Source: Anaerolineaceae bacterium
Lineage (GTDB): Bacteria > Chloroflexota > Anaerolineae > Anaerolineales > Anaerolineaceae
DNA length: 42,295 bases
Assembly: GCA_002702705.1 (NCBI GenBank)
Contig: PABH01000041.1
Coordinates: 1-42,295 of the forward strand
Reading direction: 5' to 3'
Shown: positions 15,920 to 24,666 of the stretch, piece by piece
How the letters are laid out: each line of letters begins with the position of its first letter
Numbering within the stretch: the first letter of the stretch is position 1
Program-made: the position numbers and the translations under genes
Notes under the pieces: generated by a model
Told to the model about the DNA's origin: nothing
The model's database searches: none
What the model saw: the letters and a program-made list of their open reading frames with translations, nothing else

Positions 15920-17650
15920 TTAAACCACTGTCTGTGGTTTGAATAAATGTGGCCATAATTTCATTGCCGAAACAATAGCTGAACCAGCTGTTTGTCCAAG
16001 ACCGCATAATGACGTATCCGTCATCGTTTCAGCGAGGTCGATTAAGCGTTGCTGATCTTCGGGATCTATCCTATTTTGGTTAATTCGAGAAAGAATTTCA
16101 TATTGGCGTTTGGTTCCAATTTGACACGGATAACATTTTCCACATGATTCATCAGCAAAAAAATGAGCCAGGCGGTGGCAAATATCTATCATATCGCGAC
16201 TTTCATCAAAAACCGTTATTACGCCAGATCCAAGAGGTAGACCATGCGATCGTAAATCCTCAAAAGACAACATAACATTAAGATGATCTTCTCCAGCAAA
16301 AGCACCAGCTGCCCCACCAATTAATGCGGCATGGAAAGTTGAACCTTCTTTCATTCCCCCGGCGAGGTCCAAGATCAAATGGTGCAAGCTCACACCAAAG
16401 GGTACTTCATACAAACCTGGTCGTTGAACGTCTCCGGATACACAAAATAATTTAGGTCCAGGTGATTTTTCCGTGCCAATGGAGCGATAAGCTTCTACAC
16501 CGATAGATAAAATTAAAGGTATGTTGGCAAGTGTTTCAACATTATTTATTACTGTAGGTTTCCCAAACAAACCTGAGACAGTTGGAAATGGTGGTTTTAC
16601 TCGAGGAAATCCTCGTTTGCCTTCGATCGATTCGAATAAAGCGGTTTCTTCCCCACAGATATAAGCACCTGCTCCTCTTCGAACTTCAATTTCAAAGGAA
16701 AATTCCGTTCCAAGGATATTTTTCCCCAAATAATTTGCTGACTTGGCGTCATCAATCGCTTGGATGATTCGTTCATAGGCAATTAAGTATTCACCCCGAA
16801 TATAAAAATATCCTTTTTTTGCACCAATCGCATAGGCACTAATGATCATCCCTTCTAGAATTCGATGAGGATCCTTCTCCAATAAGATACGATCCTTAAA
16901 AGTGCCCGGTTCTGCTTCGTCACCATTACAGACAACGTATTTGGTTTCATCTGTTTCTCTTGCTGCGCCTTCCCATTTAACCCCCGTAGGAAATGCTGCT
17001 CCTCCGCGACCGACCAGACCTGAAGACTTAACCTGATTGATGATTTCAGCAGGTGGTATGGAAAGGGCATATTGTAATGATGAATAGCCTCCGCCTTGGA
17101 CATAAACCTCAAGGTTTGTTACATGTTCATTTTTGCAGTTTGCGGTTAAAAATTCAATATCACCACTAACGATGGGTTGAGGAGGACTCCCGCCACCTGT
17201 TATCAACTCTTCCCAATTGGTAATGTTTTTGCCTATGGCAGGTTTTCCCTGAACTAACATAGCAGGAGCAGATTCACAAAGTCCCAAACAAGGAGCCCTT
17301 TCTATTGTGATTTGCGGCCTGAAATTCTCAACAGAATCATTAAACATATATTTTTGGTTGACAACTTTCATGATCGTATCTGATCCCGCCAAGGCACAGG
17401 CAGGGTCATTACATACATGTATGACTGTTTCTCCCACTGGTTCACGAAAGAATAAGGTGTAAAAATCAATGACACCGTAAATATCAGCTAATGGAACTTT
17501 TAATGAATCAGCGATCAAATGAGCTGCCTCTTCGGGAATATACCCATAGAGTTGTTGGGCTGCATGTAAAGCAGGTAACAATGCACTTCGTCCTTCTGGA
17601 ATAAAATCAAGCAATGAGTCGCTTAATGGTTTAAGATCAAATTTAACCAT
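15920..17650 (-). CDS. NuoE-NuoF fusion protein of formate dehydrogenase (set A)
   Basis: The product has 576 residues. Residues 1-150 are a NuoE-type thioredoxin-like [2Fe-2S] domain (C80, C85, C121, C125; HVCNDPAC and APCLGLC). Residues about 170-576 are NuoF, with GLVGRGGAAFPTGVKW (211-226) for FMN/NADH and C503, C506, C509 and C549 for [4Fe-4S]. Unlike the set B NuoF it lacks the C-terminal ferredoxin domain. It is the first gene of the minus-strand run. The arrangement resembles FdsB/HoxF-type diaphorase subunits. A conventional GGAGA lies upstream of the ATG at 17650. Confidence 0.9.
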   Translation of the reverse strand: MVKFDLKPLSDSLLDFIPEGRSALLPALHAAQQLYGYIPEEAAHLIADSLKVPLADIYGVIDFYTLFFREPVGETVIHVCNDPACALAGSDTIMKVVNQKYMFNDSVENFRPQITIERAPCLGLCESAPAMLVQGKPAIGKNITNWEELITGGGSPPQPIVSGDIEFLTANCKNEHVTNLEVYVQGGGYSSLQYALSIPPAEIINQVKSSGLVGRGGAAFPTGVKWEGAARETDETKYVVCNGDEAEPGTFKDRILLEKDPHRILEGMIISAYAIGAKKGYFYIRGEYLIAYERIIQAIDDAKSANYLGKNILGTEFSFEIEVRRGAGAYICGEETALFESIEGKRGFPRVKPPFPTVSGLFGKPTVINNVETLANIPLILSIGVEAYRSIGTEKSPGPKLFCVSGDVQRPGLYEVPFGVSLHHLILDLAGGMKEGSTFHAALIGGAAGAFAGEDHLNVMLSFEDLRSHGLPLGSGVITVFDESRDMIDICHRLAHFFADESCGKCYPCQIGTKRQYEILSRINQNRIDPEDQQRLIDLAETMTDTSLCGLGQTAGSAIVSAMKLWPHLFKPQTVV

Positions 17651-17734
17651 TGAATCTCCTTTGAATAGTAGATGGGTGTAAATTGGACGTAATTACTCCA
17701 AGTTGATTATTTACAAGTATAATTATATACAACG
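17651..17734. promoter_or_regulatory. Divergent promoter region, formate dehydrogenase operon / mobA
   Basis: This 84-base, AT-rich gap must hold the start signals for the six-gene operon (minus) and mobA (plus). On the plus strand TATAAT at 17718-17723, or TTGATT-17-TATACA at 17703-17731, lies 3 to 11 bases before the mobA ATG, which has no Shine-Dalgarno. TATAATTATA is a 10-bp palindrome. No clear -35/-10 pair is evident for the operon strand. Confidence 0.4.
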
Positions 17735-18346
17735 ATGGTTTCAATAGTAATTCAATCCGGTGGGCAATCTACCCGTATGGGTGAAGAAAAGGGTTTGGTC
17801 CCGTTTTGCGGCAAGCCTTTAATTCAGAATGTATTGGAAAGGGTGCAGCATATTGGGGATGAGATCATAATCGTAACAAACAAACCGGATTTATACAATT
17901 TTTTAAAAGTTAAATCGGTAAACGATATTTATCAAAATTATGGTGCTTTGGCGGGGCTTCATAGTGGATTAACAAATGCGAAACACAATATCGTTGTGAA
18001 TTTAGCATGTGATATTCCTTATGTTAATTCCGAATTGTTAAGTTACTTGATAGAAAAAATGAAAAAACAGCCTGATCGGGATGTCATTATCCCAAAAACG
18101 GAAATGGGTTATGAACCAATGCAGGCTGTTTACCGGAGAAAAACATGTTTACCTGCAGTTGAAGCGGCCATTAGAGAGAAAAAACGCAGGATGATATCTT
18201 GGTTTGATCAGGTAAATGTGATGGAAATTGAAGAAACAACCTTAAGAACCTTTAATCAGGATCTTGAGAATTTTATAAATATGAACACGAAAAATGAATT
18301 ACAGATGGCAGAAAACACCTTCGGTTGTATTAATAAAGATAATTAA
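17735..18346 (+). CDS. mobA: Molybdenum cofactor guanylyltransferase MobA
   Basis: MobA links GMP to molybdopterin to make the MGD cofactor, which formate dehydrogenases carry as bis-MGD. The nucleotide-binding motif SGGQSTRMGEEKG begins at residue 8, followed by PFCGKPLIQ; LACDIPYV (about 88-95) is the metal-binding Asp region and GYEPMQAVYR the usual substrate segment. At 203 residues it is of normal size. It is transcribed away from the formate dehydrogenase operon and its last codon overlaps the end of convergent fdhD by 4 bases, tying three cofactor-related units together. No Shine-Dalgarno is visible; see the leaderless-start finding. Confidence 0.9.
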   Translation: MVSIVIQSGGQSTRMGEEKGLVPFCGKPLIQNVLERVQHIGDEIIIVTNKPDLYNFLKVKSVNDIYQNYGALAGLHSGLTNAKHNIVVNLACDIPYVNSELLSYLIEKMKKQPDRDVIIPKTEMGYEPMQAVYRRKTCLPAVEAAIREKKRRMISWFDQVNVMEIEETTLRTFNQDLENFINMNTKNELQMAENTFGCINKDN

Positions 18347-19113
18347 GGAACTAACCGGTTAGGATGCGTGTAAATGGTGAATTGATTTCGTCGTGCGTAC
18401 CCGATCAGGGTTATTCCGTTTTCATGAGCAGATTGAATAGAGTTCTGAGTGGGACTCGTTCTTGAGATAACAATTTCTGCCCCAATATTTGCGGCTTTTG
18501 CTAACATTTCAGAACTTATTCTGCCGGTTGTCGCCATAATTTTTTGGGAAAAATTGTAATTGTTCAATAACAAATAACCGGCAATTTTATCAATTGTATT
18601 ATGCCTGCCTATATCTTCTGCGATAATATGTGTATCACAACCATCCGTAAGAATAGAACAATGTATTCCGCGGGTTTGCTGGTATTGAGTTTGCGATTCA
18701 AATAATCTGGCAACTGTTTCTAAAATTGTTTCAGGTGGATTGGTTTGATAATCCATAACTTTTTTTGATGAGATTACCGCAGCTAATGTTTCACCACCGT
18801 TACATCCAGATGCTCTTTTCCAGCTAGTGGGTTTTTTGACTTGATGGGTTAACCAAACATCTACATTGCTTTTTTGTTTGCAAACATGAACCAGTTCGAT
18901 TTCATCTTTATCTTTAATAAATTGTTCATTGAACAAAAAACCCACCGCGAGTTGTTTTATTTGAAAAGGTGAACACATGAATGTTAACCATTCTTCACCA
19001 TTCACAAATAATACAACACCGACTTCCTCAGGTGCTTTATGATCTATTTTTTTCCACTCACCCTGACTATACAGGATTGGTAAATTCACGGTAGAATTAT
19101 TTTGAATTGTCAT
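18343..19113 (-). CDS. fdhD: Formate dehydrogenase accessory sulfurtransferase FdhD
   Basis: FdhD passes sulfur from a cysteine desulfurase to the Mo-bis-MGD cofactor and is required for formate dehydrogenase activity. The 256-residue product has the usual segments: FVNGEEWLTFMCSP, LAVGFLFNE, TRGIHCSIL, AEDIGRHNTIDKIAGYLL and TGRISSEMLAKAA. The mobile sulfur-relay loop reads SGCNGGETL with a single cysteine (C104), whereas the E. coli protein has two in CxxC arrangement. Its position beside mobA and the formate dehydrogenase genes supports the assignment. A -35/-10 pair sits unusually close to the ATG. Confidence 0.9.
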   Translation of the reverse strand: MTIQNNSTVNLPILYSQGEWKKIDHKAPEEVGVVLFVNGEEWLTFMCSPFQIKQLAVGFLFNEQFIKDKDEIELVHVCKQKSNVDVWLTHQVKKPTSWKRASGCNGGETLAAVISSKKVMDYQTNPPETILETVARLFESQTQYQQTRGIHCSILTDGCDTHIIAEDIGRHNTIDKIAGYLLLNNYNFSQKIMATTGRISSEMLAKAANIGAEIVISRTSPTQNSIQSAHENGITLIGYARRNQFTIYTHPNRLVP

Positions 19114-19119
19114 GCTAAA

Positions 19120-19148
19120 ACTATATCCAAGTAATATCCGGTTTGCAA
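19120..19148 (-). promoter_or_regulatory. Candidate fdhD promoter (leaderless type)
   Basis: On the minus strand TTGCAA (19143-19148) and TATAGT (19120-19125) are spaced by 17 bases. Only six bases separate the -10 box from the ATG at 19113, so transcription would start at or within a base or two of the start codon. Confidence 0.5.
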
Positions 19149-19179
19149 TTAATTAAACAATTTTTTTTGGAGAATGTCC

Positions 19180-20235
19180 ATGCTTTTTGATGATATTCAT
19201 AAAATTAAGGAAATTGATCCTGATAACGTGATCGATCAAATCCGGCGAACACCAGATCAAATTTACTCCGCTTGGCAATTGGGAATTTCCAAAAACATAC
19301 CCAGTTTAGATCAAATATACCATATCGTGTTTATTGGTGTTGGGGAATCTGGTGTAAGTGCTGAACTCGTAAAAGTGTATGTTGAGCCGCTCTGTGAATT
19401 ACCGATCACCATATTTCGAAATTATGAATTGCCTAAATGGGTAAATGGGGAACACATCTTGGTAATTGGTATTTCTCACACGGGAAATACAATAGAAACC
19501 CAAACGGCGATGAAAAAGGCTCACCTTCGAGGATGTACGACTGTGTCGATCAGCACAGGTGGAGGTTTATTGGATTTTGCAAAAGAAACTAATACCCTCT
19601 TTTGTCAATATTATTATGAAGGCCACCGTGCTTTTGCACTTGGTTATGTATTTGGATTGACTCTAGGTCTTCTCCATAAAGCTGGTTTTATTCCTGATCA
19701 AACAGAAGAAATTGAAAACCTCATGAAAGATCTTAAACAATTGGTGAAGCATAATGAATTAACAATCCAATCTCCAATCAATCCCTCAAAACGATTGGCT
19801 GGACAGCTTATAAACCGTTCGGTTATGGTTGTGGGAGCGGACTTTTTAAGTCCGGTAGCGAAACGCTGGAAAAACCAAATAAATACCACGGCTAAGGCGT
19901 GGGCACAGTTCGATACTATTCCGGAATTAAATCATAATACCCAAGAATGTATTTATTATCCTGATGAAGTGGTTTCACAATTAATGGTGATTTTTTTACG
20001 ATCACCGATGCTGCATGAGCAAAATTTATTAAGGGTCGATTTAACAAAAAAAAGTTTTATGTTGGCTGGGGTAGGTACGGATCAGGTGGATGGGCGAGGC
20101 AACACCTTATTATCTCAGATTTGGACGAGCGTACTTTTTGGAGATCTGGTTGCTTACTATCTTGCAATTGCATATGCGACAGATCCAGCTTCCATCGACA
20201 ATATTGAAGATTTCCAACTCAATTTAAAAGTATAA
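19180..20235 (+). CDS. Bifunctional phosphoglucose/phosphomannose isomerase (SIS-domain)
   Basis: The product has 351 residues with two SIS domains. The sugar-phosphate-binding pieces are VFIGVGESGVSAELV (about 45-60) and ISHTGNTIETQ (about 95-105). The motif PELNHNTQE (about 244) carries the catalytic Glu/His of the PGI/PMI subgroup, which interconverts fructose-6-P with glucose-6-P and mannose-6-P. It is much smaller than classic PGI. I start at ATG 19180, seven bases after GGAG; the ATG at 19174 is too close to it. dinB follows after 4 bases and probably shares the transcript. Confidence 0.8.
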   Translation: MLFDDIHKIKEIDPDNVIDQIRRTPDQIYSAWQLGISKNIPSLDQIYHIVFIGVGESGVSAELVKVYVEPLCELPITIFRNYELPKWVNGEHILVIGISHTGNTIETQTAMKKAHLRGCTTVSISTGGGLLDFAKETNTLFCQYYYEGHRAFALGYVFGLTLGLLHKAGFIPDQTEEIENLMKDLKQLVKHNELTIQSPINPSKRLAGQLINRSVMVVGADFLSPVAKRWKNQINTTAKAWAQFDTIPELNHNTQECIYYPDEVVSQLMVIFLRSPMLHEQNLLRVDLTKKSFMLAGVGTDQVDGRGNTLLSQIWTSVLFGDLVAYYLAIAYATDPASIDNIEDFQLNLKV

Positions 20236-20239
20236 AGTG

Positions 20240-21463
20240 ATGAATATAAAAAATCAGCATACCAGAAAAATCATTCACATGGATCTGGATGCTTTTTTTT
20301 GTGCAGTTGAAGAATTAAATAACCCATCCTTAAAAAACAAAGCTTTCGCTGTTGGTGGTGATCCAAAAACAAGAGGAGTCGTATCATCTTGTTCGTATGC
20401 AGCAAGGCAATTTAGTGTTCATTCAGCTATGCCAATGGCTCAAGCATTACGATTATGCCCTTCGTTAATCGTAATATCAACGAATCATCATCGCTATAGT
20501 GAATATTCTAAGGCTGTTATGTCAATATTGGAAAATTATTCCGCATTAATTGAAAAGATGTCGATCGATGAAGCTTTTATGGATGTTTCAGATATCCAAT
20601 TAATGCCGGGAGATATCGCCAGAACAATTCAAAGTGAAATTAAGAAAAAAATTGGTCTTCCAACGTCCTTCGGTGTGAGTGTGAACAAATTGGTTGCAAA
20701 AATTGCCAATGATTACGGAAAAAAACAACATAAGGGCATTTCTTATCCTGAACAGATTACGATTGTTAATCCTGGCATGGAAAAGAGTTTTTTAGCCCCA
20801 CTTTCCGTTGGTAGTTTATGGGGCGTTGGTGAAAAAACGCAACAAGAATTAAAAAAGATTGGAATTCATACTATTGGAGATTTGGCATCTTATGACCAGA
20901 ATTTGCTGGTAAATCGGTTTGGGAAACATGGTGTGGATTTATTCAAACATGCAAATGGGTTGGATGAGCGCCCGGTTGTAACATCTCATGAACGTAAATC
21001 GCTTAGTCAGGAAGTAACTTTTACGAAGGATATTGAATCAGAAGTGATTTTACGAAAAACAATGTTGCGGTTGTGTGAAAAATTAGGCTCTCATTTAAGG
21101 CATGAAGGATTAAGCGCTTATACAATTAAGGTAAAGTATCGATATAAAGATTTTTCCACTTATACACGGCAAATTACTTTACCTGAACCTACCAATCATG
21201 ATATGGTGTTATTAGATACAGGTTGGAATTTGTTTCTTAAGTATTGGAATAAAATAAACGCCATTCGTTTGATTGGCATTGGTGTTAGTAATTTCTCTTC
21301 GCATTATCAGCAGTTATCCTTATGGGATTCATTTGATAAAAAAGAAATGCAACTTTTTAAAATTATTGATTCACTTAAAGACAAATATGGGAAAGATATT
21401 ATTATCCGAGCATCGGATTTATCTGATAAATTATCTTCCTATGATATAGAAGAAGAGATATAG
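20240..21463 (+). CDS. dinB: DNA polymerase IV (Y-family, DinB)
   Basis: Pol IV is an error-prone translesion polymerase without proofreading. The product has 407 residues. The catalytic acidic residues are in HMDLDAFFCAVEE (about 13-25) and SIDEAFMDVS (about 110). A helix-hairpin-helix region (VGEKTQQELKKIGIHTIGDLA) and the little-finger domain (SLSQEVTFTKDI, TIKVKYRYKDF) follow in the usual order. An in-frame GTG lies one codon upstream of the ATG; neither has a convincing ribosome-binding site, and translation may be coupled to the isomerase gene four bases before. The 173-base AT-rich gap after it shows no gene or clear terminator. Confidence 0.9.
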   Translation: MNIKNQHTRKIIHMDLDAFFCAVEELNNPSLKNKAFAVGGDPKTRGVVSSCSYAARQFSVHSAMPMAQALRLCPSLIVISTNHHRYSEYSKAVMSILENYSALIEKMSIDEAFMDVSDIQLMPGDIARTIQSEIKKKIGLPTSFGVSVNKLVAKIANDYGKKQHKGISYPEQITIVNPGMEKSFLAPLSVGSLWGVGEKTQQELKKIGIHTIGDLASYDQNLLVNRFGKHGVDLFKHANGLDERPVVTSHERKSLSQEVTFTKDIESEVILRKTMLRLCEKLGSHLRHEGLSAYTIKVKYRYKDFSTYTRQITLPEPTNHDMVLLDTGWNLFLKYWNKINAIRLIGIGVSNFSSHYQQLSLWDSFDKKEMQLFKIIDSLKDKYGKDIIIRASDLSDKLSSYDIEEEI

Positions 21464-21636
21464 GATTTTATGGATTTATCGACTTAATCAAATATACGGT
21501 TTTGATAATGATGTAAGTTTGTTGTTTGTGTTTTTGATAATTAAAAATATTCTATGAAATCAACCTTCATAATCCCATAATACTTTAAAACTTAAATATA
21601 TTTTGACCAAAAAGTCATAAAGCGCAATATTGATCA

Positions 21637-22893
21637 TTAGATTTTACCATTTTTGCTTAATTCTTCCTCATATACTTGTAATATTTTTGTGCTGATTACT
21701 TCCCAAGCATATTGCTTGGCATATTCTTCGCTATTTTTGCTTAATTGTTGTTGTAGTTCTGGGTTTTTAATAAGTTGAATGAGCCGGTCAGCTAAAAGTG
21801 AAGGATCATTTCCCTGGATAACAAAACCTGTTTTACCGTCTTGCACCAAAAATGCTAATCCTCCAACTTGTGACGCTACCACAGGCGTGCCGCAAGCCAT
21901 TGCTTCTAATGCTACCATTCCAAAGGATTCATAATGCGAAGGCATAACCACTACTTCCGCAGCTGAATAATAATAGGGTAAAAATTTTTGATCTTGTTTG
22001 CCTAAAAACATGACAAAGTTTTCAATTTTCAACGATTCAACCATATCTTGTAAACGTGCCATTTCGGCATTCATATCTTCAGATCTAACGTTGGGTTCCC
22101 CTCCAATGATTGCGATTTGATGAGGACAACAGGCTAATTCACCACTATGTTGAATAATCGAAATTGCACGGATTAATGTATCAATTCCTTTTAATGGTTC
22201 AATTCGGCCGACGAAAAGAATAAGTCGATTATTGGATGGTACACCTATGACTTCTTTGGCTTCTTCTTGAGGAATTGGATAAAAATGGCTGGTGTCAACT
22301 CCAGGGGGAATAACGGCAATTTGTTTTGAGGGAGTTTCGTAAAGAAATTCAAGCTGAGATTTTTCTGCTAATGTAGCAGCAATAAGGCGATCTGCTTTTA
22401 GAATTACTTCTTTTTCTCCCTTCAACCTGTATTCACCCTCAACTTCCGAAGGAGATTGAGCAATGCGGTTTTTCATTAACACCAGGGTATGGAACATATT
22501 TATGATGGGTACATGCCATTTTTCCTTTAATTGAATGGCGGCTATTCCGGACATCCAATAATGGCTGTGGATTAAATCATAACGAATGTTTTTTTTATCA
22601 GCAAACTCTTGAATACCTTCAACAAATTTTGGAATATATCTAACAAGTTCTTTTTTCGGCAGTGGAAATTCTGGACCAGCGGGGATGTGAACTACTCGAT
22701 TACAAAAGCCAAGGTCATGTAAAACATGAGGAACATGTTCATCTTGGGATCGTGTAAAAACATCTACATGAATTCCCAGTTTTCCTAAATGCCTTGTGAG
22801 TTGGTGGACATAAACATTCATACCACCGGTGTCTTTGCCGCCCAAAGTGGCTAATGGACAGGTATGGTAAGAAATCATTGCAACGTTGATCAT
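21637..22893 (-). CDS. Family 4 glycosyltransferase (MshA/sucrose-synthase-like)
   Basis: The product has 418 residues with the GT-B fold. The N-terminus has LGGKDTGGMNVYVHQL and GIHVDVFTR, the donor/acceptor-loop pattern of the MshA and sucrose-phosphate-synthase group, and DLIHSHYWMSG. The C-terminal half has ILFVGRIEPLKGIDTL and the catalytic E-x7-E in ESFGMVALEAMACGTPVV. Such enzymes move a sugar from a nucleotide donor with retention of configuration. The N-terminal pattern suggests inositol, sugar phosphate or lipid acceptors, but nothing nearby fixes it. AAGGA lies well placed before the ATG. Confidence 0.85.
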   Translation of the reverse strand: MINVAMISYHTCPLATLGGKDTGGMNVYVHQLTRHLGKLGIHVDVFTRSQDEHVPHVLHDLGFCNRVVHIPAGPEFPLPKKELVRYIPKFVEGIQEFADKKNIRYDLIHSHYWMSGIAAIQLKEKWHVPIINMFHTLVLMKNRIAQSPSEVEGEYRLKGEKEVILKADRLIAATLAEKSQLEFLYETPSKQIAVIPPGVDTSHFYPIPQEEAKEVIGVPSNNRLILFVGRIEPLKGIDTLIRAISIIQHSGELACCPHQIAIIGGEPNVRSEDMNAEMARLQDMVESLKIENFVMFLGKQDQKFLPYYYSAAEVVVMPSHYESFGMVALEAMACGTPVVASQVGGLAFLVQDGKTGFVIQGNDPSLLADRLIQLIKNPELQQQLSKNSEEYAKQYAWEVISTKILQVYEEELSKNGKI

Positions 22894-22902
22894 GTTTTTT
22901 CC

Positions 22903-22932
22903 TTGCCTATCTTAAACATCATTTGGTATAAT
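22903..22932 (+). promoter_or_regulatory. Promoter of tRNA-Thr
   Basis: TTGCCT (22903-22908) and a perfect TATAAT (22927-22932) are spaced by 18 bases, ending 9 bases before the tRNA. The -35 box lies just outside the divergent glycosyltransferase gene. Confidence 0.6.
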
Positions 22933-22941
22933 CTCGAGCGC

Positions 22942-23015
22942 GCCACCGTGGCTCAGTTCGGTAGAGCAAACGATTCGTAATCGTTAGGTCATGGGTTCGA
23001 ATCCCATCGGTGGCT
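22942..23015 (+). tRNA. tRNA-Thr (anticodon CGU)
   Basis: The 74-base cloverleaf closes fully: acceptor GCCACCG with CGGTGGC, D stem GCTC/GAGC, anticodon stem AACGA/TCGTT with loop TTCGTAA (anticodon CGT), and T arm ATGGG-TTCGAAT-CCCAT. CCA is not encoded. A T-run follows directly. Confidence 0.95.
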
Positions 23016-23023
23016 CTTTTTAT

Positions 23024-24607
23024 TTAAATATCAGTTGGTTTATTAGTGGGATGTCGATAATTTTGAATAAATCTTGTAAATGATTTTCTTCCTTCTTCTA
23101 CCAAAGCCTGATATTTTTCATCTTCTGATGTTAATTGAAAATCGGTTAATTGTACATCCAATGTATTGATAACAACCGTTCTCTGTAAATTCAATTTGTT
23201 ATTATCAATATCTGCTAATTGTAAACTTAGATCATAACATTCCATTAAATGAGTAATAACATCCCGAAATCCCTGAATCGGTTCCGGTTCTGCTTCATCA
23301 GTAACATCTGTATAAAGATAAAAGCCTAGCGTTTCCCAGTTAATACCATCTCGATACCAGATATTATTTTTGGCAAAATCCTTATGGTCAAAAATATGAA
23401 TCGGATAATTCAAGAGAACGCCACCATCAACAAAATAATCACCTTGACCAAGCTGTTGCCCATCATATTGCAGCATCTCAAAAAAGAGCGGTATCGACAT
23501 TGACATTCGAACAGCGTTTGCAACTGGCATTTGAGGAGATGATTTCGCGGAAAACACCTCAATTGTTAATTTTGAAATATTGGTTGCTACTACATATAGA
23601 TCTTTATGTCCTAATTTTTCAAAATCAGCAAAGGTTGCTAATGGGTTTCCATCACAATATTTGGCAATCACAGTTTTTAACCAGGAATAAAAATATTCAC
23701 TCGAATACCAACCATATTTGGTAATCAGCCGTTGTACCCCTTCCATATCCCCCGACAGCCTGTTGATTTCTTTACCTATAAATTTAGGCAGCCACTCTGG
23801 TTCTTTTGAATTAATCTCGAGTTTTAATTGGGGAATATTTTGAAATTTCAAGGTATTTAATAATTGTATTGTTTCTTCTAAACCCAGGTTAAAACTTAAT
23901 AATGTAGCTGTTATCGCACCTGCCGATGAACCAGCAATGCGCTCAATATGCTGCATTAAGTTAAGGTCATATAATTCTTCAATTACACCAATATAAGCAC
24001 TGCCTTTCATTCCCCCCCCTTTAAAAACGAGGTTCTTAAAAGGGTATTTTTGGATTGATGCATTCTTGAAGGGTGGAATTGGGATTATTCTTCCTTTTAC
24101 CCGGCTTTTATATTCCAAGTAGAACGGACCTAAATCTTGCTCCAAACTCTCTTCTTCATGAATGATATGCATGGTTAAAGATGCCCACCAAATAGGTACC
24201 ATAAATAGACCAATGATCGATCCAAATAACATGGCAAGAGAAAATGATAATAATAACTCACCCAAATAAAATGGATGTCTGACAAAACCAAAAAGACCAT
24301 CAGTCTTCAGGTTAGATACCGTATAAGGGGAACTTAAAGGTCTTGTTTTTAACCCGGGAAAAATAAAAATAACAGCAAGGATTAGAAAAACAAATGCAAT
24401 GCCATAAGTGTAGAAGGAAGTTTCAAACCGTGGTTGTGGAATTACCGGTAAGACCAGTATGAAACGTCCTAAAGAAAAAAAGCCCGCTGAAAGAATACCG
24501 ATGATTGGATTTCGTTTTCCGTATTTGGTGTTTACGGCAGTGGTAGCGCCGAGCAGTCCAAACATGCTGATAATAGCCCAGAAGAAGGGAGAGGCGGCAA
24601 AATACAT
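23024..24607 (-). CDS. Fusion of a membrane methyltransferase-like (ICMT/PEMT) domain with a patatin-like phospholipase
   Basis: The product has 527 residues. Residues 1-180 have four or five hydrophobic helices and the isoprenylcysteine/phospholipid methyltransferase signature: GLFGFVRHPFYLGE with R110-H-P112, then HEEESLEQDLGPFYLEYKSRVKGRIIP with E151/E152. Residues 190-500 are a patatin domain: oxyanion loop FKGGGMKGSAY (GGG 197-199), nucleophile Ser228 in GSSAG, and partner Asp394 in VDGG. The patatin domain would therefore be tethered to the membrane beside its lipid substrate. AAAGGA lies six bases before the ATG. The methyl acceptor and the lipid are unknown. Confidence 0.8.
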   Translation of the reverse strand: MYFAASPFFWAIISMFGLLGATTAVNTKYGKRNPIIGILSAGFFSLGRFILVLPVIPQPRFETSFYTYGIAFVFLILAVIFIFPGLKTRPLSSPYTVSNLKTDGLFGFVRHPFYLGELLLSFSLAMLFGSIIGLFMVPIWWASLTMHIIHEEESLEQDLGPFYLEYKSRVKGRIIPIPPFKNASIQKYPFKNLVFKGGGMKGSAYIGVIEELYDLNLMQHIERIAGSSAGAITATLLSFNLGLEETIQLLNTLKFQNIPQLKLEINSKEPEWLPKFIGKEINRLSGDMEGVQRLITKYGWYSSEYFYSWLKTVIAKYCDGNPLATFADFEKLGHKDLYVVATNISKLTIEVFSAKSSPQMPVANAVRMSMSIPLFFEMLQYDGQQLGQGDYFVDGGVLLNYPIHIFDHKDFAKNNIWYRDGINWETLGFYLYTDVTDEAEPEPIQGFRDVITHLMECYDLSLQLADIDNNKLNLQRTVVINTLDVQLTDFQLTSEDEKYQALVEEGRKSFTRFIQNYRHPTNKPTDI

Positions 24608-24666
24608 ATTGAATCCTTTTGTTTAATTTCAATGTTTATTCACTTAAATAGGATTATAATTCGATT

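Noticed and set aside
8098-17650. Complex I or an electron-bifurcating [FeFe] hydrogenase operon
   Set aside because: No membrane Nuo subunits and no H-cluster motifs occur; the catalytic subunits have the bis-MGD binding signatures and sit beside mobA and fdhD.
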